Shown here in pieces: positions 1 through 6,720 of a stretch of 14,973 bases of DNA (position 1 is the stretch's first letter; the number at the start of each line of letters is the position of its first letter). The notes beneath the pieces are model-generated. The model ran no database searches. It worked only from the letters and a program-made list of their open reading frames with translations, and was not told the DNA's origin. The stretch comes from an uncultured Bacilli bacterium. Its GTDB lineage: Bacteria > Bacillota_I > Bacilli_A > RF39 > UBA660. A program made the position numbers and the translations under genes. The stretch lies in assembly GCA_934162325.1 (NCBI GenBank), contig CAKPIH010000029.1, forward strand, positions 1-14,973, written 5' to 3'.

Positions 1-59
1 TAGCTTCAGCAGGAGCAGTACTAGTATCAAGAAAAAAATTAGCTAAAGCAAATAGATAA
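1..59 (+). CDS. 3' end of a surface-protein gene with a sortase-type C-terminal tail (partial)
   Basis: Only the last 18 codons before the TAA at 57-59 are inside the window. They encode the end of a hydrophobic segment (ASAGAVLVS) and a basic tail (RKKLAKANR). This is exactly the C-terminus of the complete surface protein at 202-1683, and the DNA is identical too (84 bp). I therefore infer an upstream paralogue anchored by the same sortase. Its sorting motif and ectodomain lie outside the window, so its function cannot be read here. The gene ends in its own terminator at 62-89. Confidence 0.8.
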   Translation, partial: ASAGAVLVSRKKLAKANR

Positions 60-84
60 TTAGAATAGACAAAAAGTCTATTCT
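1..84 (+). repeat. 84-bp perfect direct repeat, copy 1
   Basis: Positions 1-84 are identical to 1625-1708 (offset 1624). The repeat spans the last 18 codons of a surface-protein gene, the stop codon and the terminator hairpin. The first mismatch is c85 against t1709. The left edge is cut by the window, so the true repeat may be longer. Identity through a stop codon and terminator points to recent tandem duplication or gene conversion rather than selection on the protein. Confidence 0.95.
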
Positions 85-89
85 CTTTT
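62..89 (+). terminator. Rho-independent terminator after the upstream surface-protein gene
   Basis: A 9-bp stem AGAATAGAC / GTCTATTCT (62-70 and 76-84) closes a five-A loop and is followed by CTTTT. It lies three bases after the stop codon and is duplicated at 1686-1708. Confidence 0.85.
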
Positions 90-128
90 AATTTTTATGT
101 AAAATAAATATTTTTATATAAAATAGTA

Positions 129-156
129 TTGCCAAAAACATTAAATATGATATAAT
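129..156 (+). promoter_or_regulatory. Promoter of the beta-helix surface-protein gene
   Basis: The -35 is TTGCCA (129-134), the spacer 16 bp and the -10 TATAAT (151-156), preceded by TGA (149 is the G), giving an extended -10. The predicted start is near 163, leaving a leader of about 40 nt before ATG 202. That leader opens with a hairpin, GATAGG-GAA-CCTATC (166-180), at its extreme 5' end, which could protect the mRNA. Confidence 0.75.
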
Positions 157-201
157 TAACTTAAGGATAGGGAACCTATCTAAGAAAGGGAGAAAAAGAA
201 A

Positions 202-1683
202 ATGAAAAAGAAATTATTATTTCTAGTAGCAGCTTTTGCACTATTTGTTCCAAGTGTATTAGCAGCTGAGCTTACTGCTAGCACAGATGCAGAACTAATT
301 AATGCATTTGCAACAGCGGCAAGTGGAGACACAATTAAACTTACAGCTAATATTGAAAACCATAAAGGTGGTAGCAGTTCATTAATGGTAAATGGAGGCA
401 GAAACATTACCTTAGATTTGAACGGATACAATATTACAGTTGAGCCTTCATTAGTTGAAGGAACAAAGAATCCTGTAAATAAATCGATAGTAATCGAAGA
501 TGGTACTTTAACAATAAAAGGTAAGGGAACAATCAAACATGAAACTCATGTTGCTGTTAATGTTTGGGCAAGTTCAACAGAAACTAGTGATCCATTCTCT
601 ACACTAACAGTAGAAAAAGATGTAACTTTGGAAGGAAATACTGGTATTTCAGTATTTTATGGAACAAAAACTAAAAGTTATGGTGGTGTAGTAAACTTTT
701 CAGGTAAAATCAACGCAACAGAAAATGGTATAACAATAAATGGCTATATCAAAGATACAACTAACGCTCCTGTTATAAATATTAAAAATGGAGCTAATAT
801 AACATCAGTTGGTAATGACGGTGTTGGACTTTATGGTGCCGGTAACGGTACTTGGAACATCGAAAATGGTGTTACAGTAGTAGGAGAAGGTTCTGCTCTT
901 GGAATCAAAGCAGGTACATTTAATATTAAAGGTGGAACATTTACTGCTACAGGCGAATATGTTGGTTCACCTGAATTATATGGAAATGGAATTAATCCTT
1001 CAGGATCAACAATTCAAATAGAAACAAATTCTGCAAGTTATTATGGACATGTTAATTTAAACATTGAGGATGGAACATTTACTAGTAAAAAAGGTGCCAC
1101 ATTATTAGAATATGGTAGTAGAACAGATACTGCTGTTGAAGCTATTGAAATAACTGGTGGAGAATTTAATTCTGCTGGAGAAGTAGGAAATTTAGTAGTA
1201 TCTAATGGCTTAAAAACTAATCAAGAAAATAGAAATGCAATTAGTATTTCTGGTGGAGTATTTAGTAATGAAATATCAGATGACTTCTTAAGTGAAGACT
1301 CAATAACAATTAGCTTCGCTGCAATTATTGATAAAGAAGTACAAGATTTAACAAATGAAGTAGGAGTAATAGTAGTACCTGTCGGAACTAAATTAGATGA
1401 TGAAGCAATTGCTGAATTAAAAGCCTTGATTGGAGAAGTAGAAGAAGGATATAAATTAGAAGGATTTTATACAGACTCTGAAGCAAAATCAAAACTAGAT
1501 CTTTCTAAAGAATTTACAGAAAATACTACAATTTATATAAATATGGTAAAAGAAACTGTTAAAGAAGAAAAGAATCCAGCTACTAATGATATGAATTTAG
1601 CATTAATTCTTGCTTCACTAGGATTAGCTTCAGCAGGAGCAGTACTAGTATCAAGAAAAAAATTAGCTAAAGCAAATAGATAA
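202..1683 (+). CDS. Secreted beta-helix surface protein with C-terminal NPATND sortase signal
   Basis: This is a 493-residue wall-anchored surface protein; the ligand or substrate is unknown. Residues 1-21 form a signal peptide (MKKK, hydrophobic core, VLA before AEL). Residues ~25-380 are Gly/Asn/Thr-rich with recurring short strands such as GTLTIKGKGTI, GGTFTATG, DGTFTSKKG, GGEFNSAG and GGVFSN, as in right-handed parallel beta-helix (pectate-lyase-like) folds; no catalytic residues stand out. Residues ~385-448 (GYKLEGFYTD, ENTTIY) look like a degenerate InlB B-repeat (Listeria-Bacteroides repeat). NPATND (458-463), a hydrophobic segment (~466-484) and RKKLAKANR form the sorting signal. The motif is NPxTN-like, as for class B sortases, and a sortase gene follows 75 bp downstream. 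ATG 202 is supported by the RBS AAGGGAG (186-192). The 3' end duplicates that of the upstream gene. Confidence 0.85.
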   Translation: MKKKLLFLVAAFALFVPSVLAAELTASTDAELINAFATAASGDTIKLTANIENHKGGSSSLMVNGGRNITLDLNGYNITVEPSLVEGTKNPVNKSIVIEDGTLTIKGKGTIKHETHVAVNVWASSTETSDPFSTLTVEKDVTLEGNTGISVFYGTKTKSYGGVVNFSGKINATENGITINGYIKDTTNAPVINIKNGANITSVGNDGVGLYGAGNGTWNIENGVTVVGEGSALGIKAGTFNIKGGTFTATGEYVGSPELYGNGINPSGSTIQIETNSASYYGHVNLNIEDGTFTSKKGATLLEYGSRTDTAVEAIEITGGEFNSAGEVGNLVVSNGLKTNQENRNAISISGGVFSNEISDDFLSEDSITISFAAIIDKEVQDLTNEVGVIVVPVGTKLDDEAIAELKALIGEVEEGYKLEGFYTDSEAKSKLDLSKEFTENTTIYINMVKETVKEEKNPATNDMNLALILASLGLASAGAVLVSRKKLAKANR

Positions 1684-1708
1684 TTAGAATAGACAAAAAG
1701 TCTATTCT
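1625..1708 (+). repeat. 84-bp perfect direct repeat, copy 2
   Basis: This is the partner of the repeat at 1-84. It covers the final 18 codons of the beta-helix surface-protein gene, TAA 1681-1683 and the terminator stem. Confidence 0.95.
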
Positions 1709-1716
1709 TTTTCTTT
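1686..1716 (+). terminator. Terminator after the beta-helix surface-protein gene
   Basis: Stem AGAATAGAC / GTCTATTCT (1686-1694, 1700-1708) with an AAAAA loop and a TTTTTCTTT tail. The stem and loop are the same as at 62-84. The T-rich tail runs straight into the -35 of the sortase promoter. Confidence 0.88.
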
Positions 1717-1742
1717 ACAATATCAAAAAAATCTAGTACAAT
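1714..1742 (+). promoter_or_regulatory. Promoter of the sortase gene
   Basis: TTTACA (1714-1719), 17-bp spacer, TACAAT (1737-1742). The expected start near 1749 leaves a leader of only about 10 nt, made up almost wholly of the Shine-Dalgarno AGGTGA (1749-1754) before GTG 1759. Confidence 0.7.
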
Positions 1743-1758
1743 TGTAATAGGTGATAAT

Positions 1759-2841
1759 GTGAAAGAAAATAATTATAATAGCATTCCAACAAATGAAGAT
1801 TATATACCTAGACATGCCAGTAATGATAATAATTTAAATTACATTAATGCTAAAGATACAACTATCCATAGTTGGAATGAAGAACTTATCAAACAACATA
1901 ATAACGATACCAACACTACTAAACATAAATCAAATAATATACTTGATAATTTAGATAAAATAGATTGTTCAAAATATTATAAAGTAGATTTAGATTCTAA
2001 TAAAGAAAAAGAAGAAAAACAACCTAAAAATAAAAAGAAAAAAAATAACAAATGGCTTTGGATAGTATTACTTATAGTATTTATTATTATAATAATTATA
2101 AGTAGTTTAAAAATAATATTATGGCTTAAAGACAATAAAAAAACAAAAGATACAGTTAATGAAATTAATAATATTGCAGATGTAACTGAAAAAAAAGATG
2201 ATGAAAATACCGAACTAGTTAACAAAGAAGAAAATACAACTAGTGATTATTGGTATTACATTAAATTTCCTTTAATAGATGTAGATATAAACAAATTGAA
2301 AGAAAAAAATAGTGATACCGTTGGATGGATTAATGTAAATAATACCAATATAAATTATCCATATGTTCAAGGAAAAGATAATAACTATTATTTAGATCAT
2401 TCATTTGATAAAAAATACAATGAAGCTGGCTGGGTATTTTTAGATTATCGAAATGATAAAAGTTTATCTAATAAAAATAATATACTTTATGCCCATAGCA
2501 GATTAGATAAGACAATGTTTGGTTCGTTATCTAAAACCTTAAAATCAAATTGGTATAATAATAAAGATAATCATATAATAAGACTATCTACTGAAACAGA
2601 AAATACTATGTGGCAAATATTTTCAGTATATAAAATACCAGAAGAAACATATTACATAACAACAAATTTTAATAGTGATAGTGATTATCAAAAATTCTTA
2701 AATACCATCAAAGAAAGAAGTATCCATAATTTTAATACCAACTTAACTACTGAAGATAAAATACTAACATTAAGTACCTGCTATTCTGATACTGAAAGAA
2801 CAGTAGTACATGCTAAACTAATAAAGAGAAGTCCAAAGTAA
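1759..2841 (+). CDS. Class B-like sortase with long cytoplasmic N-terminal extension
   Basis: A 360-residue membrane transpeptidase that cleaves a C-terminal sorting signal and joins the substrate to peptidoglycan. Residues 1-98 are hydrophilic, Asn/Lys-rich and predicted cytoplasmic. A membrane segment lies at ~99-124 (WLWIVLLIVF and following). The sortase domain begins near 185 with DTVGWINVNN and NYPYVQGKDNNYYLDHSF, a class B signature region. The catalytic set is visible: His246 (ILYAHSR), Cys341 (TLSTCYS) and Arg347 (ERTVVHAKLI). SrtB proteins are usually ~240-250 residues, so the ~100-residue N-terminal extension is unusual. The start is GTG because the overlapping ATG at 1757 is followed at once by TGA; AGGTGA at 1749-1754 is the RBS. 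The neighbouring surface protein ending in NPATND is its probable substrate. The gene symbol is left open because class assignment is by motif reading only. Confidence 0.88.
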   Translation: MKENNYNSIPTNEDYIPRHASNDNNLNYINAKDTTIHSWNEELIKQHNNDTNTTKHKSNNILDNLDKIDCSKYYKVDLDSNKEKEEKQPKNKKKKNNKWLWIVLLIVFIIIIIISSLKIILWLKDNKKTKDTVNEINNIADVTEKKDDENTELVNKEENTTSDYWYYIKFPLIDVDINKLKEKNSDTVGWINVNNTNINYPYVQGKDNNYYLDHSFDKKYNEAGWVFLDYRNDKSLSNKNNILYAHSRLDKTMFGSLSKTLKSNWYNNKDNHIIRLSTETENTMWQIFSVYKIPEETYYITTNFNSDSDYQKFLNTIKERSIHNFNTNLTTEDKILTLSTCYSDTERTVVHAKLIKRSPK

Positions 2842-2850
2842 CTTCTTTTT
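2824..2850 (+). terminator. Terminator overlapping the sortase stop codon
   Basis: AAGAGAAGT (2824-2832) pairs with ACTTCTTTT (2841-2849), with one G-U pair, around a loop of about eight bases, followed by more T residues. The stem includes the last codons and stop of the sortase gene. Confidence 0.7.
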
Positions 2851-2851
2851 C

Positions 2852-2879
2852 TTTACTTTAAAATAAAGTATGATATAAT
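2852..2879 (+). promoter_or_regulatory. Promoter of the 2906 gene
   Basis: Extended -10 TGA-TATAAT (2871-2879) in the context TATGATATAAT. The -35 is weak (TTTACT, 2852-2857, 16-bp spacer). The leader is about 20 nt and carries AAGGAG (2891-2896). Confidence 0.65.
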
Positions 2880-2905
2880 ATAAGTAATTTAAGGAGAAAG
2901 AAATT

Positions 2906-3772
2906 ATGAATATTGATAATCTATTAAGAATAGAAATAACATTATCTAATATCTACTACAGATTACTAATGTTAGAAATATATGGTGAAGTAGAAAGTGG
3001 TGAATATACTACTAATTTAAAAATGCTATTAAATATACTAAAAGAAGAATCTAAGATATTAGATAGTTATACTATAGAAGAATTAGAAGTAATAAAAGAA
3101 AATATTACCGGAAAAAGAATAGAAACAAACATAGATAATATTTTTATTTATGATATAATAAATCGCTTAGAAAAAAATATAAATAGATTATTAGAAAGTA
3201 AGAGAACTGAAAAATTAAATAATAATGTAAGAAAAAAAGTATTAGAAGTATATAACTTAATGTCATTAGTAGAATTCGAAAGAACAGATATTTATTTATC
3301 TTTTTTAGATGAAGAAATAAAAGATACCTTTATTATAAATAAAAAAAACACTTTAAGAACAAACAAATACATCATAATATCAAAATTAGAACCTAAGAAT
3401 ATCACACGTATTAGTAAAAGAAGATTACAAACAGATAAGAGTCTTTATTTAGATTCACTTTTATATTCAGCTTCCTTAGGATATAGTAACAATAGTTATC
3501 TAATAGTAAAAAGAAAAATAGCAGAATTACATTTAGAAAAAATGCATAAAAGTATAATAAATGATGAAATAGAATCAAAAAATAGTGATATAAAAATTCT
3601 TTTCCGTACTATAATGTTATTATTCAGTAATGAAGAATATAAAGTAGTCATAGATAAAATAACAAATAATAAAAACATATTAAATATATATTTAAATTAT
3701 TTTGGTCAAGACATAATAAAAATAATAGATAACGATCGCCAAAGACATAAAACATTATCACTTAGAAAATAA
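2906..3772 (+). CDS. Hypothetical helical cytoplasmic protein
   Basis: I do not recognise this 288-residue protein. It has no signal peptide or membrane segment. It is rich in Leu, Ile, Lys, Glu and Asn and reads as mainly alpha-helical. Visible landmarks are an N-terminal helical region (LLRIEITLSNIYYRLLMLE), a basic patch near 165-175 (ITRISKRRLQ), a segment with several Ser/Tyr residues (SLLYSASLGYSNNSYL) and a basic C-terminus (DNDRQRHKTLSLRK). There are no cysteines and no obvious catalytic motif. AAGGAG ten bases before ATG 2906 supports the start. It has its own promoter and terminator, so it appears to be a single-gene unit between the sortase and the nusB operon. It could be lineage-specific; a structural search would be the most useful next step. 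Confidence 0.7.
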   Translation: MNIDNLLRIEITLSNIYYRLLMLEIYGEVESGEYTTNLKMLLNILKEESKILDSYTIEELEVIKENITGKRIETNIDNIFIYDIINRLEKNINRLLESKRTEKLNNNVRKKVLEVYNLMSLVEFERTDIYLSFLDEEIKDTFIINKKNTLRTNKYIIISKLEPKNITRISKRRLQTDKSLYLDSLLYSASLGYSNNSYLIVKRKIAELHLEKMHKSIINDEIESKNSDIKILFRTIMLLFSNEEYKVVIDKITNNKNILNIYLNYFGQDIIKIIDNDRQRHKTLSLRK

Positions 3773-3807
3773 AGAAAATTACATTATTAATATAGTAATT
3801 TTCTTTT
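3771..3807 (+). terminator. Terminator between the 2906 gene and nusB
   Basis: AAAGAAAATTAC (3771-3782) pairs with GTAATTTTCTTT (3795-3806), a 12-bp stem around a 12-nt AT-only loop, followed by T and ATTT. The first arm overlaps the stop codon of the 2906 gene (TAA 3770-3772). Confidence 0.8.
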
Positions 3808-3812
3808 ATTTG

Positions 3813-3821
3813 TGATAAAAT
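3813..3821 (+). promoter_or_regulatory. Possible extended -10 for the nusB operon
   Basis: TGA-TAAAAT at 3813-3821 in the context TGTGATAAAAT matches the extended -10 form seen at other genes here. No good -35 is visible. It lies so close to the RBS (3825-3832) that the leader would be extremely short, so this is tentative. Confidence 0.35.
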
Positions 3822-3840
3822 GATAAGGAGGTGTGAAATA

Positions 3841-4281
3841 ATGAAAGCAAATAGAACAATAACAAGAGAAAACGCAATGCGTGTATTATATCAAATATTT
3901 CTATATAAAAAAAATAAAATAGATTACACAACCAATGGTGTAATAGATGAATATATGGATAATATGTCACTAGAAGAACGTAAAATAATTAATACAGAAT
4001 TTTTAAAAGAGTTAGTAGAGGGAGTACTAAATAATATAGAAGATATAGATAATAATATATCTAAATATTTAGAAAATTGGACAATAGATAGATTAGGATT
4101 AACCGATCAAGCAATAATTAGAATATCAGTATATGAACTATTATATACAAATACACCTAATTTAGTATGTATAAACGAAGCAATTGAATTATCAAAAAAA
4201 TATTCAGATGAAAAAGTATCAAAAATGATAAATGGGGTTTTAGATAAGATATATCACGAAGTAGAAGACAAAAGTGAATAA
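3841..4281 (+). CDS. nusB: Transcription antitermination protein NusB
   Basis: NusB binds boxA RNA with NusE (S10) and helps RNA polymerase read through rRNA operons. The 146-residue product is all-helical and of typical length. Family landmarks are RENAMRVLYQIFLY at the N-terminus, LEERKIINTEFLKELVEGV, then LENWTIDRLGLTDQAIIRISVYELLY, and near the end CINEAIELSKKYSDEKVSKMINGVLDKI. I chose ATG 3841, not the in-frame ATG 3820, because AAGGAGGTG (3825-3832) lies at the right distance from 3841 and would be inside the coding region for the longer form. It heads an operon with the kinase-like gene (8-bp overlap), xseA and xseB. A nusB-xseA-xseB grouping is familiar in Bacillota. Confidence 0.93.
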   Translation: MKANRTITRENAMRVLYQIFLYKKNKIDYTTNGVIDEYMDNMSLEERKIINTEFLKELVEGVLNNIEDIDNNISKYLENWTIDRLGLTDQAIIRISVYELLYTNTPNLVCINEAIELSKKYSDEKVSKMINGVLDKIYHEVEDKSE

Positions 4282-5095
4282 TCATTATAAAATAATACAT
4301 TACAAGAAAACATTTGATGCTTTAATAAAAAATAAAACTATTACATCTTTAGGAAGATATAAAAGTTCTTTTTATATTAATAAGAGAAAATTATTCTTTA
4401 AAGAAGAAGTAGATAGAATGTATTATGAATTACTAGGAAACTCGATTGCAGAATACTTAAACATAAATTACACATATTATGAACCAACGATTATAAAGAC
4501 TGCTACTAGAGAGATAAAAGGATTAGTAGCAAAAGATTATCGTAGAGAAGGTTATAGTTTAGTAAAGTTTAATAAATTATTAAATGGTAAAGAAACGACT
4601 TTAGATAATATTAAAATAGCTTTAGATATATATTTTAAAGATTATATAAATAAAGAAGAATTAGTAAACAAAATATATAGTGAAGTAATTAAACATTATA
4701 TGTTAGATTTACTTATAGGTAATAATGATAATGGAGAGTATAATTATGAAATGATGGTAAGTAAAGATAATGCCTATTTATCACCATATTCAGATTTTGG
4801 TTTAACTTTTAATTTTACTAGTACTAGATTAAGAGTAAATGAAGAAGTAGATAATAGTATTTATAGTAATCTTAAAGTATTACTTAAAGAAGATAAATAC
4901 TATCAAGAATTTATTAATATGTATAATAAATTAAATCCATTTATCTTAGAAGAATTAATTAAAGAATTAGAACAAAAAAGAAAAATAGATTTAGATGATA
5001 ATTTTAAAAATATTATATTTTTATCTTATAGCAAACATTATATGTTAGTAAGAAATATATTAGAAATGTTAAGAAATAAAAATAAAATAAAGTAG
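4274..5095 (+). CDS. Small HipA-like protein kinase
   Basis: A 273-residue protein that I read as a compact HipA-fold Ser/Thr kinase. The N-lobe contains Lys43 in KLFFKEEVDRM followed by a helix (SIAEYLNINYTYYEP), like the ATP-binding lysine and next helix of HipA. The C-lobe has LLIGNNDNGEYNYEMM with Asp152 and Asn157, then LSPYSDFG with Asp174. The five-residue Asp-Asn spacing equals that of E. coli HipA catalytic Asp309 and Asn314, and Asp174 falls where HipA has Asp332. It is much shorter than HipA (~440), closer to minimal forms such as CtkA. Start GTG 4274 overlaps nusB by 8 bp and has no clear SD, so translational coupling is likely; a later start cannot be excluded. No HipB-type DNA-binding antitoxin is adjacent. 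The substrate is unknown. Confidence 0.6.
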   Translation: MNNHYKIIHYKKTFDALIKNKTITSLGRYKSSFYINKRKLFFKEEVDRMYYELLGNSIAEYLNINYTYYEPTIIKTATREIKGLVAKDYRREGYSLVKFNKLLNGKETTLDNIKIALDIYFKDYINKEELVNKIYSEVIKHYMLDLLIGNNDNGEYNYEMMVSKDNAYLSPYSDFGLTFNFTSTRLRVNEEVDNSIYSNLKVLLKEDKYYQEFINMYNKLNPFILEELIKELEQKRKIDLDDNFKNIIFLSYSKHYMLVRNILEMLRNKNKIK

Positions 5096-5111
5096 ATAGA
5101 GAGGTAAATAT

Positions 5112-6389
5112 ATGAATAATAATTATATAACTATAACTGAAGTAAATAGATATATAAAAGAAATAATAAATGAAGATTTACTTCTTAGAAAAGTATATTT
5201 AAAAGGAGAAATATCTAACTTCAAAGCCCATTCTAGAGGACATTATTACTTTACTCTAAAAGATGAAACATCTAGAATAGCGGCTGTTATGTTTTCTTTT
5301 AATAATAAGAATTTAAAATTTACACCATACGATGGTATGAAAGTATTAGTAACTGGTAAAATAGATGTCTATGAAGCATCAGGATCATATCAAATATATG
5401 TCGAAGATATGGCTCCTGATGGAGTAGGAGCTTTATATGTAGCCTTTGAACAATTAAAGAAGAAACTTCAAGCCGAAGGATTATTTGATAAAGATAAGAA
5501 GAAAAAGATAAGGAGAGTACCAAATACTATAGGAATAGTAACATCTCCTACTGGGGCGGCTATTAAAGATATATTAACAACAATTAAGAGAAGATTTCCC
5601 GTATGTAATACTATTTTATTTCCAGCTTTAGTACAAGGAGAAAACGCTGCTAATGATATAGCAAATAAAATAAAACTAGCTAATGAAGTAAAAGATATAT
5701 ATGGAATAGATACCCTAATAGTAGGCCGTGGTGGTGGTTCATTAGAAGACTTATGGCCATTTAATGAAGAAGTAGTAGCTAGAGCCATCTATGATAGTAC
5801 CCTTCCGGTAATATCTGCTGTTGGTCATGAGATAGATATAACAATATCTGACTATGTAGCAGACCTAAGAGCACCAACTCCTACAGCAGCGGCAGAACTA
5901 GCAGTACCAGATATAAATACAATAATAACTTATTTAAATACTGTAAGTACTAGAAGTAATACAGCCTTAAATAACATTATAAGTAATAATTATCAAAGAT
6001 TAGAAAGTATAAAAAATAGTTATATCTTAACTAGACCTATAACTATGTATGAAATTAAAGAACAAAAATTAGATATCTTAATAGATAATCTAAACAAAAG
6101 TATTAATAAAATACTTGAAAATAGTAAAATAAAACTATATACTTATAGTAACAGTTATATACTAAATAATCCTGATATGTTATATAAATATAGTAGTCAA
6201 AAACTAGATCATATTATATCTAAATTAGAAGTATTAAATCCTCTTAATACTTTAAATAGAGGATATGCTATTATTAAGAAAGATAATAAAGTATTATCTA
6301 GTATAAAGAATATAAATAATGAAGATATTATAAAGATATCATTAAAAGATGGTGAAGTATCTAGTAAAGTAATAAAGGTAGGTGAATAA
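5112..6389 (+). CDS. xseA: Exodeoxyribonuclease VII large subunit
   Basis: XseA is the catalytic subunit of exonuclease VII, which degrades single-stranded DNA to oligonucleotides. The 425-residue product has the whole family layout. An N-terminal OB-fold (~5-105) carries GEISNFKAHSRGHYYFTLKD and SGSYQIYVEDM. The catalytic domain (~135-265) carries IGIVTSPTGAAIKDIL, IVGRGGGSLEDLWPFNEE (GRGGGS at 205-210), SAVGHEIDITISDYVADLRA and PTPTAAAE. A long helical, coiled-coil region that binds XseB follows, ending with LNRGYAIIKKD. AGAGAGGT (5097-5104) precedes ATG 5112. The gene starts 16 bp after the kinase-like gene and ends 1 bp before xseB, consistent with one transcript. No frameshift or missing motif is seen. 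Confidence 0.97.
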   Translation: MNNNYITITEVNRYIKEIINEDLLLRKVYLKGEISNFKAHSRGHYYFTLKDETSRIAAVMFSFNNKNLKFTPYDGMKVLVTGKIDVYEASGSYQIYVEDMAPDGVGALYVAFEQLKKKLQAEGLFDKDKKKKIRRVPNTIGIVTSPTGAAIKDILTTIKRRFPVCNTILFPALVQGENAANDIANKIKLANEVKDIYGIDTLIVGRGGGSLEDLWPFNEEVVARAIYDSTLPVISAVGHEIDITISDYVADLRAPTPTAAAELAVPDINTIITYLNTVSTRSNTALNNIISNNYQRLESIKNSYILTRPITMYEIKEQKLDILIDNLNKSINKILENSKIKLYTYSNSYILNNPDMLYKYSSQKLDHIISKLEVLNPLNTLNRGYAIIKKDNKVLSSIKNINNEDIIKISLKDGEVSSKVIKVGE

Positions 6390-6390
6390 A

Positions 6391-6621
6391 GTGGCTAAAG
6401 AAAAAGAAGAATTAACATTTGAAGAAAAAATAAAATTACTTGAAGAAATAGTAAAAGAATTAGAAAGTGGAGAGGTACCATTAGATGATGCAATAAATAA
6501 ATATACAGAAGCTATGAAATTAGCTAAAGAATGTTCTGATAAACTAAATAAAGTATCGGAAAAGGTAAATAAAATTATGACTGAAAATGGTAAATTAGAA
6601 GATTTCACAGTAAGTGAATAA
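6391..6621 (+). CDS. xseB: Exodeoxyribonuclease VII small subunit
   Basis: The 76-residue small helical subunit binds the coiled coil of XseA. Family landmarks are LTFEEKIKLLEEIVKELESG, then VPLDDAINKYTEAMKLAKEC and a final helix ending TENGKLEDF. GTG 6391 (M-A-K-E-K) is preferred to the in-frame GTG 6382 because AGGTGA (6380-6385) is correctly spaced for it and family members begin close to this point. It lies one base after the xseA stop, so the two are probably translationally coupled. It is the last gene of the nusB operon, with a terminator on its stop codon. Confidence 0.93.
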   Translation: MAKEKEELTFEEKIKLLEEIVKELESGEVPLDDAINKYTEAMKLAKECSDKLNKVSEKVNKIMTENGKLEDFTVSE

Positions 6622-6633
6622 TCTTCTTTTTTA
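6597..6633 (+). terminator. Terminator overlapping the xseB stop codon
   Basis: AGAAGAT-TTCAC (6597-6608) pairs with GTGAA and ATCTTCT (6614-6618, 6621-6627), with a two-base bulge (6619-6620), followed by TTTTT. It ends the nusB-xseB operon. Confidence 0.8.
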
Positions 6634-6636
6634 TTA

Positions 6637-6665
6637 TTGTTTTTTTTAATTAATTATGATATTAT
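6637..6665 (+). promoter_or_regulatory. Promoter of the six-cysteine surface-protein gene
   Basis: TTGTTT (6637-6642), 17-bp spacer, TATTAT (6660-6665) preceded by TGA (6657-6659), an extended -10. The ~50-nt leader contains an inverted repeat AAAGTAA / TTACTTT (6682-6688, 6699-6705) just upstream of the RBS GGAGGT (6711-6716). Confidence 0.65.
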
Positions 6666-6720
6666 ATATATAGAGTATAAAAAAGTAAGCATAGTTCATT
6701 ACTTTCAATCGGAGGTATAT

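Noticed and set aside
180..536. Minus-strand open frame of 118 codons
   Set aside because: It lies wholly against the surface-protein gene, has a composition mirroring the + strand gene and shows no SD or family motif.
3820..3840. Upstream in-frame ATG start for nusB (and similarly ATG 9212 for helD, ATG 12978 for lgt)
   Set aside because: In each case the extra codons contain the Shine-Dalgarno of the downstream start, so the shorter form is the real one.
4274..5095. folD in the nusB-xseA gap
   Set aside because: folD often sits there in Bacillota, but this protein has no FolD motifs and instead shows HipA-like kinase residues.
5468..5788. Minus-strand open frame of 106 codons inside xseA
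   Set aside because: It is antisense to the conserved exonuclease VII catalytic domain, which explains the open frame; no RBS or recognisable product.
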